DNA of 6,538 nt from Spirochaetaceae bacterium (lineage in GTDB: Bacteria; Spirochaetota; Spirochaetia; Sphaerochaetales; Sphaerochaetaceae), in NCBI GenBank assembly GCA_003454065.1, contig DMKZ01000159.1, forward strand, positions 1 through 6,538, in the 5' to 3' direction. The position numbers were made by a program, and so were the translations under genes. How positions within the stretch are numbered: position 1 is the stretch's first letter; every line of letters begins with the position of its first letter. The notes beneath the pieces are model-generated. The model had not been told where the DNA came from, ran no database searches, and was given only the letters and a program-made list of their open reading frames with translations. This document shows positions 1 to 4,463 of the stretch, one piece after another.

Positions 1-49
1 TCAGACCCGAAGGGCATCAGGCGAAATCGGTCTCTGAGGTTTTTAGAAG
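1..49 (+). repeat. Inverted partner of the central intergenic repeat (partial at window edge)
   Basis: Aligned by eye without gaps, this segment matches the reverse complement of 2799-2847 at 44 of 49 positions; four of the five differences are transitions. It contains the core CTGAGGTTTTTAGAAG. The partner is part of a longer palindromic element, so this copy probably continues to the left beyond the window. No protein-coding signal is visible here. It looks like a dispersed non-coding repeat, of palindromic-unit or MITE type, and not a gene duplication. Function unknown. Confidence 0.75.
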
Positions 50-88
50 TGCCCATAATAAATTACGCCTAAAGGGCATTTCTAAAAA
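40..88. repeat. Imperfect inverted repeat, potential hairpin
   Basis: The arms TTTTTAGAAGTGCCC (40-54) and GGGCATTTCTAAAAA (74-88) are complementary at 14 of 15 positions and are separated by 19 AT-rich bases. The left arm overlaps the end of the 49-bp repeat, and TTTTTAGAAGTGCCC recurs exactly at 2876-2890. On the minus strand it lies downstream of the tmRNA-like gene and could be a processing or termination structure. It has no clean T run after the stem, so a terminator role is only a guess. Confidence 0.6.
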
Positions 89-127
89 TGCAAAACTGCG
101 AAAACAAATAAATCCGCATGGAAAAAA

Positions 128-228
128 TGCAGAGAAGGGAGTCGAACCCTTGTCCGAACCGATCTCGCCCATGATAAATGCACCCCTAAGGCTCAAGCGA
201 CCGGCCCGTCGAAAACCAAATCTCTGCC
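128..228 (-). ncRNA. tmRNA-like RNA: tRNA-like domain with the mRNA-like domain missing (mini-tmRNA or ssrA remnant)
   Basis: Read on the minus strand, the ends match the tRNA-like domain of tmRNA, the ribosome-rescue RNA. The 5' part has ATTTGG then GGTTTTCGACGGG (217-205), with the same 17-nt spacing from the acceptor stem as in E. coli tmRNA. The 3' part has TTCGGAC (158-152), a T arm with stem AAGGG/CCCTT and loop TTCGACT (151-135), and CTCTGC. CTCTGC (134-129) pairs with GCAGAG (227-222) to give a six-base-pair acceptor stem. CCGGTC (204-199) pairs with GATCGG (164-159), with one G-U pair, as a short P2 helix. The loop between these strands is only 34 nt, whereas normal tmRNA has roughly 250-300 nt here with a tag reading frame and pseudoknots; no tag frame is seen. 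The 3' CCA is not encoded, and A then T6 follows at 128-122, which with the acceptor stem could terminate transcription. The third acceptor pair is C-G, not the G-U pair needed for alanine charging. It could be a deletion remnant or a functional tagless RNA. The tmRNA relationship is strong; activity is unknown. Confidence 0.72.
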
Positions 229-309
229 CCCCCGAAAAACCTCAATACCTGATGATATTATTGCGTAAGCTAAAGCGAAAATTAACAGAGTTTGCTCCGA
301 AGCCGGATT

Positions 310-1188
310 TCACTCGGGTTTTGCCAGCAAAACGGTAGCCGAGCAAAGAATGCAAACGACTGCGAGGACGGAAGCAGCGGACATCTTTTCATGGAAAACC
401 GACCAGCCGATGAAAAGGCTTATGACCGGTTCGAGCATGGAGAGGATGGATGCCATGACGCCCCCGCAAGTCTTGATTCCCTTCTGAAAGCAAACAAACG
501 CGACCACTCCGGTGGAAATAGCCAAAACGACCATCATCGCCCATCCGATCGCATCGGCAGGAAGCTGCCAATTCCCCGTTATGGTTATGAAGGCGCCTAT
601 GACCGCGGCTGCTAAAAGGCTTATCCAGAATGTTGCAATGACAGTAGGCAAATCCTTCAAGCTGTTATGCTCGAAAAACACCACGAAAAGCGCAAGCGAC
701 ACCCCTGACAGGATTGCAAACGCCATGCCCTTGGCATCGGCAGCGCCGCCATAGGCATTCATGAGGAAAACGCCTGCTATCGCCAAACACAAGCTGACGA
801 TCTCCCTTTTCGCAGGGAAAGACCTGAATACGACCAAATTCAAGACGATGACTATGGCCGGGTATGTGAAATGCAAAGCCGTAGCCAACCCCGTATCTAT
901 ATAGGAATACGCCAGGAAAAGCGAAACCAGCAGCATCGAATAGAACAATGAGAATATTGCAGCCGACGCCATCTGTCTGCGGCTTATCCTCAGCAATCTC
1001 GATTTGCTGCGATCCGAACATATCAACGCCCAAAGCACGACTGAACCGAAAGCATATCGGAAAAACGCCGCCGTATAACCATTCGCGCCATGAGCGAACA
1101 CGATTCTGGTCATCAAAGGCATCACTCCGAACAGAACAGCGGATATGATTATGTATATGCCGCCGGTCAGTCCGGCCTTTTTCCGCAT
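310..1188 (-). CDS. EamA/DMT-superfamily membrane transporter
   Basis: A predicted inner-membrane permease of the drug/metabolite transporter superfamily, 292 residues from the preferred start, the usual size for ten-helix EamA proteins. Hydrophobic segments fall roughly at residues 10-29, 39-57, 76-94, 101-120, 127-145, 153-171, 183-203, 214-233, 241-261 and 268-288, forming two repeated five-helix EamA halves. Family-type motifs are visible at the end of each half: ATALHFTYPAIVIV in the first, and SMLEPVISLFIGWSVFHEK with its conserved Pro and Glu in the second. The longest frame begins at a GTG at 1194, but AAGG (1199-1196) lies 7 nt before the ATG at 1188, so that ATG is chosen. It follows the SIMPL lipoprotein gene by 22 nt, so the two are probably co-transcribed. 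Substrate cannot be deduced; members export amino acids, metabolites or drugs. No clear terminator follows the stop. Family assignment is firm; substrate is unknown. Confidence 0.93.
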   Translation of the reverse strand: MRKKAGLTGGIYIIISAVLFGVMPLMTRIVFAHGANGYTAAFFRYAFGSVVLWALICSDRSKSRLLRISRRQMASAAIFSLFYSMLLVSLFLAYSYIDTGLATALHFTYPAIVIVLNLVVFRSFPAKREIVSLCLAIAGVFLMNAYGGAADAKGMAFAILSGVSLALFVVFFEHNSLKDLPTVIATFWISLLAAAVIGAFITITGNWQLPADAIGWAMMVVLAISTGVVAFVCFQKGIKTCGGVMASILSMLEPVISLFIGWSVFHEKMSAASVLAVVCILCSATVLLAKPE

Positions 1189-1210
1189 CTTCACGCCTTG
1201 CTTATGCCGA

Positions 1211-2728
1211 TCAGATGTCGGCCGTGACCGTAAGCTGTGATCGGACGGAAACCTTGTCGCGGAATATCACGGTCTGGTTTTCGGCTATGTCGCTGCCTTT
1301 GTATATCTTTTTGCCCTGGCTGCCGTAATACAGGCCATCGCCGTCTATATCGGTGTCCTGAGCCGAATAGTTCTCGATGATGCTGAACACCCCGCTCGCA
1401 TCCGTTCCTGCGCCATCCGCATATATTTCGCACTTTTCCTTTCCATTGGCCGCCGCTCCGCTTCGCGCCTCGTCCGAATATTTCGTATTATCGCTGATGG
1501 AGTAGCTCACGCCTCCGATGGAAATGCGCTCGTCCGCATTCTTCTTCACCGAATCGATCACTTTCCCGAGCTTATTGCCTTCATCGAAATTCATTACCTT
1601 TATGCGAACGCTGTGAATGAACTCGAATTGATTCAATATGTTCGCCCTGTCGCTATGATAGATCTGCGACTCATTCTTCTCGCTGACGAAATACGGCAGA
1701 ATGCTGTATTGCACGGTTGTCATTTCGCATTCGCCGTTCAGCCTGTCGCAAAGCCCCTTGATTATCTTGGAACCGTCGCGCACGAGCTGCGAAGTGTTAT
1801 ATCCTGAAATCCGAGCCGTCACGATGAATTCCGCCACATCGGGTGTCGCCTTTATCTCCGCAAATCCCCTGACATTCAAACGGCTCTTCGCATTTCCAGC
1901 CAAGATCGCCGTATAATTGACTTCGGCATTTACGCTTATCTTGTCCGAGGTGATTTGCGTGGAGGAATCATCATCCATCATCTTGGCTTCCTCGACCATG
2001 TCCATCATGGGTGCGGCGGCAGCATACCTGTTGGCAGTAACTCCGGAAGCCTTGGCCATGACCATGCCCGTATCGCGAGTATAAGCTCCCTCATGCATAT
2101 TGCGTATTCCCTTGACCGCGACCCCGCAACCTTCGGCATAAGAATTTATCTTTCTCATAACCGCTTGCGCAGAGGCTTTCCTGACAGCCGCATTAGCCTT
2201 CCTGTTGTCTGTTATGCCGAAAGTCACATTTCCTATTTCCGCACTGTCAACGGCAAGAATGGCATCTATGGCCTGACCCACAAGCTCCGGATTCTTGTCG
2301 GCATGCTCGAATTTCACCGCGAAAGTATGGAGGTATTCATGATATTTGTATTCGCGCCGCTCATTATCCCTATCGTAAAGATTGCCGTTCTTGTCAATTA
2401 TCGTATAAGAGTAATACGGAGTGACGCTGAACTGCCTTGTCGGCGTGCTTTCGATACCCAAGCGCTTCAAGACTTCCTTGACCTTGTTCGATCTGATATT
2501 GCCATCATCCGTCAGCTTATCGACATTCTGACCGCGTTCGCGAATCGTAACGTCGAAACTGACCTGGTCGGCCGTGAGCGTTACCACAGATGTGTTCGTA
2601 ACCGTAATGGAAGGCTTGTCGCCTTCGTTCTCCACGACAACAGGAGCTGCCGGTTTCTTAGAGCATGAAGCGAACAATACCATAGCGGCAATAGCGACGA
2701 ACAAAAAAGAAAGCGAAAATCTAGTCAT
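1211..2728 (-). CDS. Tandem SIMPL-domain (DUF541) lipoprotein
   Basis: A predicted membrane-anchored periplasmic or surface lipoprotein of 505 residues. The N-terminus MTRFSLSFLFVAIAAMVLFASC is a lipoprotein signal peptide with the modified cysteine at residue 22, followed by a short Lys/Ala/Pro linker. Two SIMPL/DUF541 domains follow, at about residues 38-272 (starting SITVTNTSVVTLTADQVSF) and 279-505 (starting LNVRGFAEIKATPDVAEF). Both show the family's opening strand, a helix with N-x-x-V or S-K-I-I character, and a SVTPYYSY or SILPYFVS strand. Most family members have one such domain, so a tandem pair is less common. Near residues 457-465 the second domain carries QDTDIDGDG, resembling an Asp-rich calcium loop. 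The frame can open at TTG 2740, but GGAG (2738-2735) lies 6 nt before ATG 2728, which also gives a normal signal peptide. It is probably the first gene of an operon with the EamA transporter, under the promoter at 2754-2782. The biochemical role of SIMPL proteins is poorly defined; members have been linked to stress tolerance and outer-membrane functions. Confidence 0.9.
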   Translation of the reverse strand: MTRFSLSFLFVAIAAMVLFASCSKKPAAPVVVENEGDKPSITVTNTSVVTLTADQVSFDVTIRERGQNVDKLTDDGNIRSNKVKEVLKRLGIESTPTRQFSVTPYYSYTIIDKNGNLYDRDNERREYKYHEYLHTFAVKFEHADKNPELVGQAIDAILAVDSAEIGNVTFGITDNRKANAAVRKASAQAVMRKINSYAEGCGVAVKGIRNMHEGAYTRDTGMVMAKASGVTANRYAAAAPMMDMVEEAKMMDDDSSTQITSDKISVNAEVNYTAILAGNAKSRLNVRGFAEIKATPDVAEFIVTARISGYNTSQLVRDGSKIIKGLCDRLNGECEMTTVQYSILPYFVSEKNESQIYHSDRANILNQFEFIHSVRIKVMNFDEGNKLGKVIDSVKKNADERISIGGVSYSISDNTKYSDEARSGAAANGKEKCEIYADGAGTDASGVFSIIENYSAQDTDIDGDGLYYGSQGKKIYKGSDIAENQTVIFRDKVSVRSQLTVTADI

Positions 2729-2753
2729 ACCAATCTCCAAACTTTATCAGAAT

Positions 2754-2782
2754 AGTGTAGCATATTTGGGCGTTGATGTCCA
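2754..2782 (-). promoter_or_regulatory. Sigma70-type promoter for the SIMPL-transporter operon
   Basis: On the minus strand, TGGACA (2782-2777; 5 of 6 consensus) is separated by exactly 17 nt from TACACT (2759-2754; 4 of 6), which would start transcription near 2747, about 19 nt before the ATG at 2728. The -35 box directly abuts the T run of the putative terminator at 2782-2798. Its placement fits the SIMPL gene beginning a new transcription unit. Called from consensus only. Confidence 0.55.
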
Positions 2783-2798
2783 AAAACACTTTAAAGTG
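2782..2798 (-). terminator. Possible weak intrinsic terminator
   Basis: On the minus strand the perfect 12-nt palindrome CACTTTAAAGTG (2798-2787) is followed at once by TTTTT (2786-2782). As RNA it can form a short stem with a TTAA loop, extended slightly by an outer A-T and a G-U pair. It lies downstream of the nuclease-like gene and just before the next promoter, the right place to end the LRR-proB-nuclease unit. The stem is short and AT-rich, so efficiency is doubtful; it may act together with the larger palindrome it borders. Confidence 0.4.
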
Positions 2799-2897
2799 CT
2801 TCTAAAAACCTCAGAGCCCGATTTCGCCCGATGCCTTTCAGGCCTGAAAACCGCAGGCGCTCTCTGGACAGCAGGTTTTTAGAAGTGCCCTTTAAAG
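2789..2897. repeat. Palindromic intergenic repeat element (about 109 bp)
   Basis: The left arm (2789-2811) consists of CTTTAAAG, TG and CTTCTAAAAACCT. It is the inverted counterpart of the right arm (2873-2897), AGGTTTTTAGAAG, TGCC and CTTTAAAG, differing only in a 2 versus 4 nt joint. The 61-nt centre contains the perfect 14-nt palindrome TTTCAGGCCTGAAA (2836-2849) and GC-rich sequence. The segment 2799-2847 has a diverged inverted copy at 1-49, and AGGTTTTTAGAAGTGCCC (2873-2890) is identical to 37-54. Terminal inverted repeats, lack of coding capacity and a second copy suggest a non-autonomous mobile or palindromic repeat. The right arm contains the stop codon of the nuclease-like gene. As RNA the whole element could fold into one long hairpin and protect or terminate the upstream transcript. 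Confidence 0.7.
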
Positions 2898-3638
2898 AAT
2901 AAGCGTATGAACGCCCTGCAACTTTATCGCCTGCTGATACTGCAGCTCCAAATCGTCATAGCTGAGGAACTGCACGCGTTTGCCTTCTTTTATTTTTGAA
3001 AAGGACTGATAACTCAACTTTTTATTGTATTCTTCATGTCGTCTTTCATCTGCAACGATGAACATCCGCGTATGGAAATCCTGCAAGTCGCAATATTTCT
3101 CCAAAGAGTTCTGAATATCGGTCGAATGCTCGACCTCGAAAAACGAATCCGGCATCATACGCTCATTGAACCAAATCACATCAATGGTCGAACTCCTCGA
3201 AACAAAACAATCGTATGAAAATCTCGGAATCTTTTTCGTCGTTCTCAAGTCATCAAGCTTATCGCTCAAGAAAAGTCTGTTTTTGTCCTGATCCGGAACA
3301 AAAGTTCCGAAATTCTTCAAATTGCCGATCGAAACGAGCAGCCCTTGATAATATGTGTGGTTAAATTCGATAACTCCCTCGGAATTTTTGTTGATTTCAG
3401 TTTCAACAATTATTCCTCTTTGCTCCAACTCGCTCCGGTGCGATTTAAGAGCCCATAATCCGGATTTGATCTTATAAATTTCATCGTTTGTCTGAACAAT
3501 TCTGCGAATCGATGCAAACGGAGTCTTTGTTTTCCACTCGCAATCCTTGATTTTAAAAACCTCTTGATTTAATTGCCCCAGCGTTGCAACTCCACCTAGT
3601 TTTTCCAATGTTTGAATAACCGCCTCGTACTGTCTCAT
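2892..3638 (-). CDS. Predicted winged-helix (HARE-HTH-like) plus PD-(D/E)xK nuclease-like protein
   Basis: A 248-residue soluble protein of unproven function. Residues about 1-67 resemble the HARE-type winged helix found at the front of some restriction endonucleases: EAVIQTLEKLGGVATLGQL, a middle helix with TPFASIRRIVQ, and a final strand IYKIKSGLWAL. Residues about 90-235 look like a restriction-endonuclease fold. YYQGLLVSIGNLKNFGTFVP is followed by IDVIWF (Asp153), then SFFEVEHS with Glu168 and Glu170, then RMFIVAD. The Asp and FEVEH pair fits a D...ExE variant of PD-(D/E)xK, with Glu in place of the usual Lys, so catalysis is not assured. ATG 3638 is 9 nt after the proB stop and has only a weak TAGG site; translational coupling is likely. 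No methyltransferase accompanies it. It is AT-richer than its neighbours: 3361-3420 is 18/60 GC, compared with 32/60 at 1501-1560 in the SIMPL gene. That suggests acquisition. The stop codon sits in the adjoining repeat arm. It could instead be a DNA-binding regulator. Confidence 0.7.
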   Translation of the reverse strand: MRQYEAVIQTLEKLGGVATLGQLNQEVFKIKDCEWKTKTPFASIRRIVQTNDEIYKIKSGLWALKSHRSELEQRGIIVETEINKNSEGVIEFNHTYYQGLLVSIGNLKNFGTFVPDQDKNRLFLSDKLDDLRTTKKIPRFSYDCFVSRSSTIDVIWFNERMMPDSFFEVEHSTDIQNSLEKYCDLQDFHTRMFIVADERRHEEYNKKLSYQSFSKIKEGKRVQFLSYDDLELQYQQAIKLQGVHTLIL

Positions 3639-3647
3639 ATACCATGC

Positions 3648-4412
3648 CTACCGCTTCGCATCCGCATGGAATACGGTTCCGGTGTCGCGCTTGCTCAGGA
3701 CTTCAGCGAGCCTGCCCATGTGTTTGGAATTGCAAATCATCAGATCTATTCCATGCTCGTTGGCATATTGGGCCGACATGACCTTGGTTATCATCCCACC
3801 AGTTCCGACAGCGCTTCGAGGCGGAGCGGCGAGGGATTTTATCCTATCGTCTATGCAATGCACGTCCTTGATGAGTTCGGCATCGGGATTCGCCTTGGGA
3901 TCCTTATCGTAGAGCCCGTCTATATCGGTAAGCAGAACAACCATGTCCGCGCGCACCAAAGGCGCCACGAAAGATGCAAGGGTGTCGTTGTCACCGAATT
4001 TTATCTCATCTACGGATAAGGCATCGTTTTCGTTTATGATCGGAAGCACATCGAATTTCGACATCTTGTTCAAAGTGTTCCTGAGATGCCGCATCCTGTT
4101 GGCGAACTTGAAGTCATCGTGGTTAAGAAGTATCTGTCCGACCTTGATTCCATAGATTCCGGCTATCTGGCTGTACTCTATCATCAGCTTCGATTGGCCT
4201 ACGGCGGCGCATGCCTGACGCGATATGACATCCTTCGGTCTCTTCTTCAGGCCAAGCTCATGCATCCCGAAAACAATTGCGCCGCTAGTCACCAGAACCA
4301 CCGAATCGCCTCTTTCGCGCAAATCGCTTATGGAATGAAGAAGCAGATTAATGTTTTTCTTGTTAATCGAAAAGTCATCCCTGACAAGAGATGACGTTCC
4401 GATTTTAATCAC
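3648..4412 (-). CDS. proB: Glutamate 5-kinase, short form without PUA domain
   Basis: ProB phosphorylates L-glutamate with ATP to gamma-glutamyl phosphate, the first committed cytoplasmic step of proline synthesis. The 254-residue frame is a complete amino-acid-kinase fold: KIGTSSLV (3-10, phosphate loop), VTSGAIVFGM (41-50), RQACAAVGQSKLM (65-77), LPIINENDALS (123-133), the GDND motif (140-143), LLTDIDGLYDKDP (160-172) and GTGGMITK (203-210). It stops where the kinase domain ends; the C-terminal PUA domain of the roughly 367-residue E. coli enzyme is absent, as in other single-domain ProBs. The first conventional start is GTG 4412. However, it lies 19 nt from the only good Shine-Dalgarno site (4437-4432), and the conserved Ile-Val strand extends upstream. 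An in-frame ATT at 4424, 7 nt from that site, would add four residues and is the better initiation point by position. The LRR lipoprotein gene ends upstream in the same frame (TAG 4466-4464), and the nuclease-like gene follows at 9 nt. proA is not in the window. Confidence 0.95.
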   Translation of the reverse strand: MIKIGTSSLVRDDFSINKKNINLLLHSISDLRERGDSVVLVTSGAIVFGMHELGLKKRPKDVISRQACAAVGQSKLMIEYSQIAGIYGIKVGQILLNHDDFKFANRMRHLRNTLNKMSKFDVLPIINENDALSVDEIKFGDNDTLASFVAPLVRADMVVLLTDIDGLYDKDPKANPDAELIKDVHCIDDRIKSLAAPPRSAVGTGGMITKVMSAQYANEHGIDLMICNSKHMGRLAEVLSKRDTGTVFHADAKR

Positions 4413-4431
4413 TATGCTGGAAATACTCCGC

Positions 4432-4437
4432 CCTCCT
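4432..4437 (-). promoter_or_regulatory. Shine-Dalgarno site deciding the proB start
   Basis: AGGAGG (4437-4432 on the minus strand) is a perfect Shine-Dalgarno core. It is 7 nt from an ATT codon (4424-4422) that is in frame with proB, and 19 nt from the GTG at 4412. No ATG, GTG or TTG lies in frame between them or back to the stop codon at 4466-4464. The spacing therefore favours initiation at ATT. Confidence 0.6.
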
Positions 4438-4463
4438 TGCGACGCAATCTCGAAAAGAACATT

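Noticed and set aside
128..151. Genomic-island attachment site left by integration at the 3' end of ssrA
   Set aside because: Island attachment copies carry only the 3' end of the gene; here the 5' end and P2 strand are present too, and no integrase is in the window.
128..228. Selenocysteine tRNA or a long-variable-arm tRNA
   Set aside because: The length fits, but there is no anticodon arm, and the D-region GGTTTTCGACGGG with the TTCGGAC junction is specific to tmRNA.
128..295. Circularly permuted two-piece tmRNA gene
   Set aside because: In permuted genes the 3' acceptor part precedes the 5' part. Here the D-analogue comes before the T arm in normal order with only a short loop between them.
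288..309. Terminator after the transporter gene
   Set aside because: TCCGGCTTCGGA just after the stop can form a 4-bp hairpin, but no T run follows directly.
1955..2668. Long open frame on the plus strand (237 codons) opposite the SIMPL gene
   Set aside because: It is antisense to a well-supported lipoprotein gene, has no convincing ribosome site, and its translation shows no recognisable domain.
2892..3638. Complete restriction-modification system
   Set aside because: No methyltransferase or specificity gene lies in the window, and the metal-site Lys of the PD-(D/E)xK motif is replaced by Glu.
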